Shown piece after piece: positions 1 to 13,300 of a stretch of 64,000 nt of DNA. The first letter of the stretch is position 1, and every line of letters begins with the position of its first letter. The notes beneath the pieces are model-generated. The model had not been told where the DNA came from and made no database searches. It saw only the letters and a list, made by a program, of their open reading frames with translations. Both the position numbers and the translations under genes were made by a program. Source of the stretch: Chrysomallon squamiferum (lineage: Eukaryota; Mollusca; Gastropoda; Neomphalida; Peltospiridae); contig CM022675.1 in NCBI GenBank assembly GCA_012295275.1, forward strand, positions 15,275,963-15,339,962, in the 5' to 3' direction.

Positions 1-222
1 CCGATTACTTTTCAGCCATATGTCCCTGCAGTTAAACCTGTTCAGTCTGGGTTTTGGCCTGACCTCGGTCAGTAAACGAAGACGTTGCAGACAAAGAGAT
101 TAATTTACACGCCAGTGGTATATTTTTATTGTGTAGTTTTGTTATTGATGATTTCCTATGTCACTGATTTTTGCATGCATCACTTTCTTTATTGTTTGTT
201 TATTATTATTATTATTTTCTTC

Positions 223-242
223 TTTTTTTTTTTTTTTTTTTT
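223..242. repeat. Poly-T tract
   Basis: An uninterrupted run of about 20 T, preceded by TTA/TTC repeats. Confidence 0.95.
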
Positions 243-942
243 ACAAAATACACTGCATAATATTTCTTTCCTTTGTTACGCTCCAAAGATTATTCAGCCA
301 ACCGAACAACATATTTATTTTATTATGATCGCGGCATGAAGGTTAGTGGTCAGATACTGCACATATTATTTTTTACTGATAAATGTACAAACTGTACATT
401 TCACACAGCCTTTAACTCTCTGAAATAACAAAGTACTGGACTAGAAGGCGGTAAAATAAGAAACAATGCTGTGACATAAGACTAACCTAATTCCTGGAAT
501 TCCTTACGGTGACGCACAACAAACCCATGTGTGGACAGCGAAACACTTCTGTTTAGAGTCAGGGTCGTCAACTGGGCATGACGTCACCATAAGCAGCGAA
601 ATTCTCTAACGACGCGTCTGTCAGCTAGATGGTTCACAAAACAAAACAGCTTCTTGTTTTCTTACATGTGCTAGCTTCACACCATTGTTATAAATAGATG
701 ATGTTAAGTGAAAGAAAAGTTAAGTACTGGTGAACTAATGTTGACAATGATGCTAGATAAACGATGGTTCGTTTTAACATTTTTGTTATAATAACGATCA
801 GCATTATACATATATCTGTATCAAACATCTTTGTAAATGAGAGGAGTTAAGATTATCTTATTATTATCATCCAGTGTACTTTTTCTTCTGCTTTTGTTTG
901 TTTCTTCTTTTTTTTTTAATTTCACATTAATTCTCTTCAAAG

Positions 943-1001
<59 letters not shown>

Positions 1002-1020
1002 AATAAATAAATAAATAAAT
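943..1020. repeat. (AAT)n then (AAAT)n microsatellite
   Basis: About 16 AAT units pass directly into about seven AAAT units, a compound microsatellite. Confidence 0.95.
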
Positions 1021-2640
1021 CATTATTTGTCAAGTGTCTATAGTTTTCATTACTATAATTTGTTTTTATTTTTATTTTATTTCGTTTTTTCGTTTTTTCC
1101 TAAGTTCTTTCTACCCAGTGAAGTTCTTTTCTCGGCACCTCCACAGAAGTTTTGTTTCTCGACGAAGGTCACGTGATTTGACACGAGTCGACACTTACAA
1201 AAATGTTCACAAATGCTGACGTTTAACATGTGTACGTCACATTCCTGACAATGTTCAGATTCTTTTGGGGTGTTCTACATGAAGAGAAGAACAGATTTTT
1301 TTAGGAATCGTGTTATTTCGTTGTCGGGTGGACAGTTGCTTATGCACTGACTATGACATCAAACTGTATGACAGATGGTGGAGGGCACTGAACGGAGACG
1401 TTTACTCTGACATTATTTAGAAGTATACTTATATGGCGCCTGCAAAATAATATGTGACTGGTTAGATTATTTATAATAACCCATTTTGTTCTTCATACAT
1501 TAGATTCATGACAAGGAAATACATTTTAAGACATTTGAACAAAATGAGAGTGTAAAAGTAGAAATATGAAAGAAAATGAAAACAGAAAGCATAAGAAGAG
1601 TGAAAGAGATATGATAGAGGCAAAGAGTGAAGGAAAGAGGCATATTAAGCCATTTTATTATCCATTGAAAATGAACATGAAAATATTGGTATTTTTTAAT
1701 AATTATTTGGCTTTCAAAGTGACAAAATAATAATAATGAAAGAATAAAATAAACATAAATAAATAAATAAATGCAATTTGTTTTCACTCATCAAATGATA
1801 CTTGCACAAATGAGGTATTGCATGATAAAATCACGCTAATAAAAATAGATTACGCGTGAAAACTTGTTTACAACTTCGTTTATCAAAAAATTTCAATATT
1901 TGAAACAATTAAACATATGTGGTAAAAATAGGTCTGATTTGTTCTAAATTTTCTTTCATTCTCTGTTTTGAAATAATCATTATTTTCCATGAATGATTCA
2001 AGTTTTATATTCTTGTCTTAGGTGGATGTATGTCTGTGAAAGGTACAACTTTTTAGATAAAATTAAAGAAGAGAAAAACTATTTAGGATCGATCACATAA
2101 TCATCAGATCACAAAGATTTCTTAAACTTGAAAACTTATGTAACTTTAAAGCTACAGTAGACGAAAAGAAAACATTAACAGACTGCTATACAAAATACAC
2201 AAGGTCAAAGATTCTTTTGATGATGTGGGTTGCAAAAAGCGCCTTTGATTTAGCAGCTGAAGAAGAAAGTAATGTATGCGAGCACACCCTCATTGGTAGA
2301 GAAACAAATGGTGCACACATTAAACGTGTGAAGAATCTACTGCATCCTGAGAAAATATAATTTGTAGTTATAATATGTAAGTCAGGTCTTTACTGCTTAT
2401 GTTGTGAGTTATTCACCACTTGAACTAACATTGAGAGAATCTATAACGAGCAGCGTCACAAATACCTCCTAATATTGGTAAAACAAACATATGTGATATT
2501 ATTTTTGATTGTGGCTAATGATGTAGTGCTATTTTCGATTTCTCAGAAAAATATAAGAGTGAACATTAAAAAGTTCCCAACATAAGAGTTTTAATAAATA
2601 AACTAACAAGGACAACGACATTTAGTCAACAGGAGTTCAA

Positions 2641-2667
2641 ACGCGCGCGCACACACACACACATACA

Positions 2668-2699
<32 letters not shown>

Positions 2700-2925
2700 A
2701 ATACATACATACATACACAGACACAAATATACATATACACACAAACACACGCACATATATACACACAAACGCAAACACAAAACAAATACATACACACATG
2801 CACACACAAATACACACATATACAAACACACACATGTATACAGACAAAAAGGCATATACATATACATACATACACAGACACATGCATACATACACAAATA
2901 CATACATTCACACACACACAGTAAA
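2641..2925. repeat. CA-rich compound microsatellite
   Basis: Imperfect CA, TACA and CACATA units run for about 285 bases. It produces several open frames on the minus strand rich in Cys, Val and Tyr; these are artefacts. Confidence 0.95.
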
Positions 2926-3416
2926 TTAATGTAAATGTGTAACACCCTGTAAATGCATTTTAAATAATTTTAGATAACAGAAACGGTTTTTTTGTTGTTG
3001 TTTTTAATTATATATATATATATTTTTTATTTTATTATTATTTTGTTTTTTTTTTTGTTTTTTTTTAATGTAAATATGTTTCATTTTGACATTAATATAA
3101 GTTTCAAAAGAACAATTCGAAAAAGTGTCTCAGCCCTTTACCAACTAAAATGATTTACCTCTGACTTTTATTGTATTTTAAATGTTACAAATATCTGCTT
3201 GAAATGCTATTTTAGAGTTTTTAAAATAAATTTGACAAATAATCCTGTGAGGGCAAATAATCACTCTAAATCAATAGCGATAACAATACGTTTGCAGCCT
3301 CACTTGTTTGTTATTGTAGTGTATTGTTATTTACAACAATTGTTTCCATGTGTTAACTTCCAGTAATAAATTATGTCCTCTTTTTAGTTCAGCAGTTCTA
3401 CTTGAAAATTTTAGCA

Positions 3417-3431
3417 CCTCTCTCTCTCTCT

Positions 3432-3522
<91 letters not shown>
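3417..3522. repeat. (CT)n microsatellite
   Basis: About 50 CT units with a single ATT interruption near 3435. It is complementary to the (GA)n tract at 3953-4045. Confidence 0.95.
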
Positions 3523-3527
<5 letters not shown>

Positions 3528-3947
3528 TGTTCCTGTTTTTGTTTTATTTGTTTTTTGTTTTGTTTTTTTGGAGGGTTTGAGGAGGCTGAAGGGGTTGGGA
3601 GATTTTCGTCTTCTGATTTCAGAATGATAACCTCTTTATCTTATCCTTTCAGTTACAAATATATATTTAAAAAAAATCTAAAAAATAAAGGCTATTTTAA
3701 AAGCATTAATTACTTACGTATTTGTATCATTTTTAAATTTTTAAAGTGAGAACTGAGAATATTATTTTAAAAACTGTGATTTTGCATTCAGTAGAGTGAA
3801 GGAAATAGAGAAGGGAAAAAAGCAGAAGAAAGGAAAATAGCACTTAAGCTGTTTCCTGTGAATGTGATTTAATGTTGGGTCGCCCAGTGTGATAAAATGT
3901 GTGTGGTAAAATTTTACATATCCATGGTTTCAAGTTGTGAATACTTG

Positions 3948-4049
<102 letters not shown>

Positions 4050-7000
4050 TAAAAAGAAGGAAGAAAGAAGGATAAAAACGCGAATGTTACAGATATGTAG
4101 ACTAATCAACTATTATTGAACATCCTAACAATTTATGTTTTCAGATAGTATTAATACACTTCTGGATCTTAAAGTCTATTGCTTACCTGAAGCAAACTCT
4201 ATTCCCAATGGGTTGTCGCCAAGATACGTTCAAAGCGGTTTCGTTCTGTAGTCTCTGAGGAAAAGCAAGTATTAAAATGTGCTGCTTATGATTAATAACA
4301 TTACCATCACACGCACTCACGCACTCGCGAATAATGGTTAACATAAAAATATTTGTTGGAGATGTGGCTGATCAAACAGCAGTACACTGTTGTTGTACTA
4401 GTAGTGGAAATAATGGTCTTAGACTTTGTAATAGTCGTAAAATTAGCAGTAGTTGTTTTACAACTAAAAAATAAAGAATGATGACAACAAATTCTCAGTA
4501 GTTATAATTTAGTTTCTGCATTCAAGTAACTACATATGCACTCTTTTGTAATATCTTTACAGTACCAAAATGAGATGTTTTTGTTTTCTAAAATCAGGTT
4601 AACTTATGTGGGACTCATTGCCCAATATCTGTGCAAATATTTCCGATGTTGTTCAGTATTTCATACTATTTTCAAAATATTCTGTTTATATGATGACGAC
4701 AGAATTCAAATCACAATAAGGCGCCATATTTCTGGTGAAAGCGTTGCCGAAAAGTCTCCAACGCATCTGGTGGTAATAAAATGTAGGATTTCAATCGGAA
4801 TTTTCTCCTTTAAAAAACTCGAGATGACATCCAGGTCATTGCAATAGTTTTTGATAATGTATTTGATAAGCTCAACACAAACTATCGCTATTGTTAATCA
4901 AGAACGTTTTTCAAGGACATTTGTATGTAAGGTGAAAAAGTTTTCTTCTCTGTCAAGTGCACTGAAACAAAATTAATGGCATATTACTTTGATGATAGAA
5001 AGTAAGAAATATTTTATTTAACAGTGCACTCATCGCATTTTAATTTATTTTTACGTGCATCACTGGTAATGAGAGAGGAAACCCGCTGCCTCACAAAAAC
5101 AGCTACTCGTTTTTGTTTATAAATAAAATAACCACCATTCCAAAGACAGTAAAGCATATTTCACAGAAATCAGCCGATGACACTGCTAGCAGAACAGCCA
5201 GTGAAAGTGATAAGATGAATGAAGAACATAAATAAATAAAAAATAAATCGGTATCAGTGACATCTGTTTAAAAAACAACTTTGTATAACAATTACATAAC
5301 AAAACAAAAAGTGATCAGTAATAATCTGATTCAGTGATTGTATTCCGATTTGGATGTAATTAATTAATTAACTATGGTCGTACTATATACACTGTTTGGT
5401 GAATATAATGATACCTAAAGTACTTCAGGAATCTCTTTACACAGAAAATAATCTTAAAATATTCCATTTCATGTACAACTGAAATTTGTCTTGCTTTCTT
5501 TATTACTTTATTTCATTATTATTAATTACTTGAATCTGAATTTGAATTTGAAAACGAAATAAATTTATTAGAAAAACAAATGCCATGTCATTCGCATGAA
5601 ATGCACATGGACTTTGAAATGTGAAAAACATCTTTTGTAAAACATCAGAAACAAATTTGTTAATGTTTGGAATTTTCGGAACCGCCTTTCCTATGGAATG
5701 TGTAAATCGCTCAGTTTGATGCAGGTGACGAGATTCAAAGTGCAGCGAGCAGGTCACATATGTAGCACGTGGAATAGTTAATTTCAACGCAATTCATGAA
5801 GAGATTGCTACACCTTGTACAATTCGCAATTTATGAAAAATAAAAATAAACAGTTAAGATAAAACGTAGTACATAAAGAACAGAAAATATGTGTACAAAC
5901 AGTAGCTTAATTAATGAACAAACAATAAACATCTATAATAAATAAACAGAAAAAGAGTAGAATAGGTTTTTAAATAAATACTTATTAATGCACCTACTGA
6001 ATATCGCTAATCCCAAATTCGAAATCGGATCCTATTGATTTTGATTTTTCTATGTGACGATTCACGCACAAAATTATTAAACATATTTTAATAAAAGCGA
6101 CAGTATTAAATATTAATGATATACACATGGACCTGGGTCCAGTTCTCATCCAACACTTAGAGAGACCAACTATTCGACTCTGATTTATCTTACATGTTTT
6201 TGTTTTTTTTCAGAAGCTGACTTTTTTTCTTTTCTTTTCTTTTATCGGTATACATTAGTTCTTTTAAATCACTAAATATTCTTCTCAGTGAGAGTGTGTA
6301 TTCTCAGACTAACAAACTGAAGTGAAAACTGCTGACAGAATAATTTTACCATCCTAAAGTCACCTCTCTGTGCCACCCTAAAGGTCTGATTGTTCTTGAA
6401 ATAGCCATACTTATTCAGCGACTGAACTGAATTAATAAATAAGATTTCAAATTTAAACATAAACTGAAATAAATCTTTCAATCCGCCATTCTATATCATC
6501 GAAAATGCATTAGTCAGTGGTGTTATATATTTCGTGTCGAAATTTGATTGGCGGAGAGGAGAGGTTACATCACCTCCGTGTGTAAAATAGTATGGTTTGA
6601 AATAGAATGTCTCCGCCTTATCTCACTTAGACGGGTGAAAAACAAATAACAAATAGTCTCCTATAACTTCTGTAGCAATTCTGATAGTTTCAGATATAAA
6701 ATCTTTCTGATGTTTATCTGACTCCTGTTTGAAAGGCTCTCTAACTCTGACAAGTGTAATAGAGTTAACATTAAGACGTAAACTTTGACTGCACTGAAAA
6801 TGAAATATAAATTTACTACAGATTACAGATAAAATTAAAACAATGTTATTGAAAGAACAAATACCTTTATTATCAGTATAATATTATTTATATAAAACGC
6901 TAGGCAAAATCAGTTCTGTCCTCGTTTACTCCGTTTGGCATATGGTAATCTCAGATAAACCACTCTAATTTTTTTTCTTCGATTTGATACAGTTGTATCC

Positions 7001-10000
7001 CGTTAGGTCATTCATTTTATTACAATGCGTAAAGGCCAATATATTTACGTGTTTTTTTTTTTTGTGTGTTTTTTTGGATCTGTGGTATTTGATGGGTGTT
7101 GTTTTTTGTTGGGGGGCGGGCGTACTTTTTATGTTTTCTGTATGACGATTTTGAATCAGGATACTTATTTTACATATAGGTTATTGATATCAATTAAAAA
7201 AAAAAAGAAATACATGAACATTTCTTTTCGTGTTGTTTACTGAAAATGAATTTTGGTAAAATTTCGAAAAAACATTAACAATTCAGTTTACCTGTAACAA
7301 TATTACGAGGCTGCACGCAAGTCAATATGTTTATGATAGAAAACATATTTTTCTCATAATGGGAATAGTTGGCGATGTTTGTGTATTGTAATTTGACAAT
7401 AGAAGACATATGACCGCCTTGGACCAATGGAAGCTTGCAGCGGATCTGAAAAGAAACCGGTCACCAGCAAGGAAATAAAAATATTGTTTTTCTCTATTGT
7501 TTTCCATTATCTGGAAACTAACTGTTACGTTATTTGAAGTGAGAGCTAAAGAATATTCAACAGCACGTGAACTATACTGTTCAAATATTAGATTAATAAA
7601 GACATAAATACAAGCACGCATACACACACACGATTTTTGAAATAACGGACTCACATGTTATGTAACTATTAATATAAAAGTTCAGTATTAAAATTCAGAA
7701 ATCATTGACACCCCTTTCCTGGATTTAGACCCTCTTGTTTTCCACACACACACAAACAATAAAAACAAACATGAAAACAGTAACATAAATTTATTTTGAT
7801 TTACAATAAATTATTTTCACCTTTTACCTGTAAGTGCAGCAAAGTGAAGTATAAAACATAAAATAAAATGGTGTTCATTTCAACCATGATTTTACCTTTT
7901 CTTTTCTATTTACAAAACATTAAACAAGTTTCTTACTATTGCTGAAATTAATAGATTTGCTTTTATTATGATTATTATTATTATTATTTTTATTTTTAAT
8001 GAAATTTTTAAAATAAGATTTTAATCACAAGGCATTTGAAGATATATATCATTTTTAATACTAACAACAACAACAACAAAAGCAATCCTCATTATCATCA
8101 TCACAATTTTGATTTGAACATTTTTGAACAAATATAATAAAGTAACTAAAACTGAAATGACAGAAACACTAAGTTACATTAAAACTGATATGAACAAAGT
8201 AATATTTCCAGTGAGGTGGAATGTGATGACTGAAAATGTGATTTCCCTGCTTCTTTTATCACTGGTCTCACAATAATCTCTATAATCATAGGAATGTTTG
8301 TGTTCCTGTTTTTAAACAGCTCTTAAATGGTATAAACACAAATCAGCCTATCTGCCAAAAGGGCTATACTGATATTTTTCATGTAATGTTTATTTGTACT
8401 GATTTGTGTTGGGTTCAGATAACAAGCAAATTTCCAAATGGTTAAAACAAATATTGATAATTAAATATGATTACTGTAGATTGTTTAATAATCATGCAAT
8501 TTAATGCAATAGCTGTTGTAAATTGAATATAAATGATGTAGATAATTCAGTATCAAAACAGTAGAAAAAAACAAATCTGTAGAAAATGAAATACCAAGTC
8601 GCATATGAGCACATTACAGTGAATCAAGACCATTTTGCTTCCTTAGCCCACTGTGTTAACACAGCTAAAGTCAAAGACGAGTGTTCCAAATCATCAAAAT
8701 CCTTCAATCACAGATTACCATACTTAACCAGTTAACAGGACAGTGTATTATTTGCAGCTTAGAACTCTTTTTGTTAGATGGTCACATTTTACATGTACTG
8801 TTGCAGTGAGGGACCCATTAATGATCAACATGAGCTGACAAGTTGTTAGAAATGACAGACTAGCATCTTTATACATGAAACAAAATTGTAGATACAGTCA
8901 AGATTTATTAGTAAACTTAAGGCTGAACATTTGCTTGTTATGGTAATAGGTAATTATTAGATAGTTTTTTGTAATAAAGTTAAATATAAGATAAAAAAGA
9001 AGTCAATGTAAAAAATCAGTTTAATAGCAGAAGTAAGGTTTCTTTGTATCTACTGATTCTACAAAGTCACTGCTCTTATTTTATGTTTCTGTAATCATCT
9101 ACTGTATTAACCCAGAACAATCACAGACCATATAAACTTTTAAAACACCAAATGTCTCCTTAAATACTAAGCTATTTTAAAACATGTATGTATGTGTGTG
9201 ATGTGTGTAAACATACATGCATGAATGTGTGTTAAACAAAGACCTGGTAGATCCAAAATAAGCCACAATAACTATTAAAAATAAAGATAAAATGACAGTG
9301 GTGACAGATCAGTACTGTTATTTCAGACGTACAAGATAAACTTTCACAGACTGTGTTACATTTAAATGCATACTGCATAACAACACTGTACAGAACTGTT
9401 GACTCATACAGTGAGACAGAGTTAAACATAAACCTGTACAAAACTTTAATAAAATATAAAACTGATCAAGACAACATGTTACTCTTATTTTTTTCAAATA
9501 TATACACTACACATTTACACAAGTTACTTAGATATAAACAGACATATATTGTCAGATGACTTAACACCACAAAGAGAAAGGTATATAAATGAGATCACAT
9601 ACCTCATACACAAAAAACCACAATAAAACTGAAAGAACATACCAGTGTGGTGCATTCAAATACACAAATAATAGAAATTTTATTACTTTGTGTTTGTTAT
9701 CAAAACATCAGAATATGTTATCACTCTAAGCAAGGCACTACTTTCCACACAAAACTTATTGCACAATAAACACACTCAGATCATATTTATAAACATACAT
9801 TTTTAAAAGTAAGAAAGTTTTAACTGGCAGGTAATTATTTATTTATGTAATTAAAAATAATGAGTAATTGAATGTGTGTAAATTTTATTTTTTAAATGCA
9901 TAAAATTCCAACATTAATGAATTTAAACAGGTTTATGTATGTCCACATTTGTCATTATTTGTGTAATAATTAGTTTGTAGTATTTAATTTTATCTGTTTT

Positions 10001-10175
10001 TAATGGTATGTTGTCATTAAAGATAGTCAGAATATTTTCTGCAACTTTAGTTATTCAAAAAATTCAGAATATTGTTGTTTTTTACAATGATTATAAATGA
10101 AATAAAGTTGTATTTAAAACAAGATCATTTTGCTGATAATTTTCAGATAATAAATATTATTATAGGCACTGTTGA

Positions 10176-10271
10176 TTTATTATGTAGTTAAAAAATAAAA
10201 ATAAAAATTACTTATAGCCAAAAATACATCAGAAGCATATAGCAATGATGGATTTCAACAACATTTTTATT
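10176..10271 (-). terminator. Candidate OS9 poly(A) signals
   Basis: Minus-strand AATAAA hexamers lie at 10271-10266 and 10181-10176, about 100 and 190 bases past the OS9 stop codon. In such AT-rich DNA the hexamer is common by chance, so this rests mainly on position. Confidence 0.35.
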
Positions 10272-10369
10272 CATTTTATAGCAATGGATCAATTTAATTT
10301 TATTTACTTGATTAAATTTAATTTATAAAAGTTTACCAATAAAGAACATACATTACAATGAAAAAATAA

Positions 10370-13300
10370 TCATTTCTCATCCATTGGTTTGTGTGATCTC
10401 TTATACCACACTTTGCTGTAATTATCTTCTAGCTTCTTCTGTCTCTCTTCCTCCTTCTTTGCTTCATTTGTTCCTCCCTGAAAAACAAAATATAAGTATG
10501 TCTATATGTTTATAAGATTGAATCTAATGTGTGTCTACATTAAAGTGACCAATGTTAAAGAAAAACTAATTCTAGTGACCTCCCTTTCAATTACAAAAAA
10601 TCATTTTGTATTACAATTAACTAACCAATATAATACCTTATATTTCAGAAACAGATGAATTCTCTAGGATCAACTAATAAACATTAAGTATTACACTATT
10701 TACTGTGTTCTAGAAATGTTGATAGATCATATTTACCTAGGTTAGAAAGTATTGTAGTTAGTAAATGTGGGTAATAAAAATCTACAAAGACATTACATAA
10801 ATGTAGACAGTATCTACAGAAGTATTTTGCCATGTCAGCCAGTCCTTCAGATACAAAAAAGAAAAAAAAGGTGTAACCTTGACCTCTATGTTACATCATG
10901 TGTTTTTCATACAACAGAAAGAATGTGAGCCAGAGAAAAGCATCTTTAAAAAATCACACAATATCTGATACAAATTCTTTCTTAAACTTTTAAATGAAAT
11001 AATGTTAATATTTCTAAATTTTCAGAAACATACCACAAAATGAATAACCATATTCCCCCAAACATAATATATAAAATTAAAATGATTCATTGCTATAAAA
11101 CTAATGCATGAAGTTGAATTTTTTTCATAATTTAAATTATTACAGAATCTGTTTTATATTTAAATAAATTGTTGTAAAAGTCTTCAATAAATTCCCATTT
11201 TTAACAAATATTTTTCAAAAACTTTGTTTATTTACAGAACACTATTTTTCTTTAGTTAGTAACATTAAACAGTGAAGTGACTATTGGGTAAATATTATTT
11301 GTTGAAGGAACTATTACTAGTTAGCATACATAGCTAAATTGTGTTGCTGATGCTGGACAATTCCTCTATATGCTAAATGACTTTCTTAATTCACTATTTT
11401 CAAAAGAGAACAATGAATTAATAGCAGGAGAATCTTAAAATACTAACTTTGTTGTATTTGATTTTTTGTTTTTTGGGTTGTTTTTTTTTATTGTTTTTCA
11501 ATCCCCATTTTATGTAACAGTTTGAGAATTTTAGTTTGTAGGCAAGTATGAAGGATATCAGTATTTTACATATTGTGGCAGTAAAAAAACACTGTTACAG
11601 TTCATTTATTACTAATACATACCAACACAGCAACTATGAGGTTTTGAAATGAAGCACTTTCTTCTTCTGACAGTATGTGTATAGAATCATCATCTGGGTT
11701 GTAGTAACCTGAAGTTATTATCTTCACCTGTATTTTACCACCTGAAACAGAACATCCATTTCTAAACAGAGTAACAAAGTACAACAGTGTAAACACAGTG
11801 ATTTTGTAAATTACTCAGTGTATACCAAAGCCTTGGTAACCCAGTCATGGAACTCAGGTTGAACAGGAAAAAAAAAAACAAAGTAGAAAAAACTGGATAT
11901 GTTAATTTGAATGAAAATTTCCAACACAAATCAAATCATTTTCACTAATGTTTTGGGGAAGCTGACCGATTATCACAGCAGGAAAACATTAAAAATATCA
12001 GATTAAAAACAAAAGAAAAATTAAATAGTTGCACATAATGAAAACCAAATATGTTTAACAATTAACAGGTTCACAGCTGTACAAACTCCAACTAAGATTA
12101 TGTTTCCACATGCACACCATCTGTTTTCTAACTTGTGAGTAACTGTTTTATATGTTTTAAAGTCCAGTCTTTTTACAGTTACATTAAAATTAATTAACAA
12201 ATGTAGAAATATACTTGTCACATTAGTTCATACACAGGTTATGTTTTAAAATTCTGTTTAACATAACATAAAAATAAAGAAATAAATAACCAAAAGAAAG
12301 AAAGAAATAATAACTAAAAACTTGCAAATTAATAAATTTAATAAGGGTGAAATGCTTGTGTTAATATTTATTTTGTCAAACCTGTTTGTCTAAATGCCTA
12401 AAAACCAGAGACAAATGTGTGTTATCAATAAACAAGTGATGTTTTGTTATTAATTTTAGGTGAACATTTATTCATCATAGAGAAAAATGTTGGTCTTAAT
12501 AAAACATTGTTTTTACTTGTGGATACTAGTAAGCAACAAAAATGTGTGCTTTTAATAAAATACTCATGTCATATTTACTCTTCTAGACATTTCTACAGTG
12601 TGTATGTCAGATCACTGTTTTATACCACATGCTTTTTCCATTTTAAAAACCAGTTTCCTGTTATCTCTTGTCCACCCTGCCGTTTTACATTACACTGACA
12701 TCTCTCAACATTATCACTGTTTTATTCTATATCTTATTTCTAGTTAAGGTCAGCTTTAGTGAATTGAATGATGTTTTGAACAATAGGAGAAAGTGGAATT
12801 CAGACAGTCTGTCCACATTACTCATGTAAATATTGATGTAATAAGTCTAGAAAAGTCAAAGAATTTTGTTAACCAAACTAAACACAACAGAACAGAGGTA
12901 TCACCCAGTCTGTCAGGACTGATTAAAATATGTGTGTGCATGGAGTGTGTATCTCATTGTGTTTTACATTCAATTTCCATACTAATAAAGAATGAAAACA
13001 AGAAACAAATATGTTTATGCAGGTATTAATATCAGTTTTGACAATTAAAATCTGTTATGGTATTATACTTTTTTATATTTAGTATCTAGGTAAATGTCAC
13101 GGAATTCAGATTGCATAACCAAATGTTTATTTCAATCAGATCCTTTTATTTTTAAGCAATGAATTCTAGATTGCTTAACTTTAATTGTTACTTCAAATCA
13201 CATCCGCTCTTTTATTTTTAAGCTATAGAATTGAAATTGCATAACTTTAATTATTACTACAATCACATCCGCTCTTTTTATTGTTTTCAATTCCATGGTG

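Noticed and set aside
2626-2945. Three overlapping Cys/Val/Tyr-rich open frames on the minus strand
   Set aside because: They are translations of a CA-rich microsatellite, with no domain or splice context.
3350-3749. Ser-Leu repeat open frames on the plus strand
   Set aside because: They arise from the (CT)n tract.
5503-5787. 94-aa minus-strand open frame
   Set aside because: It resembles no family I know, has no splice context, and its end runs into a simple-repeat-like stretch.
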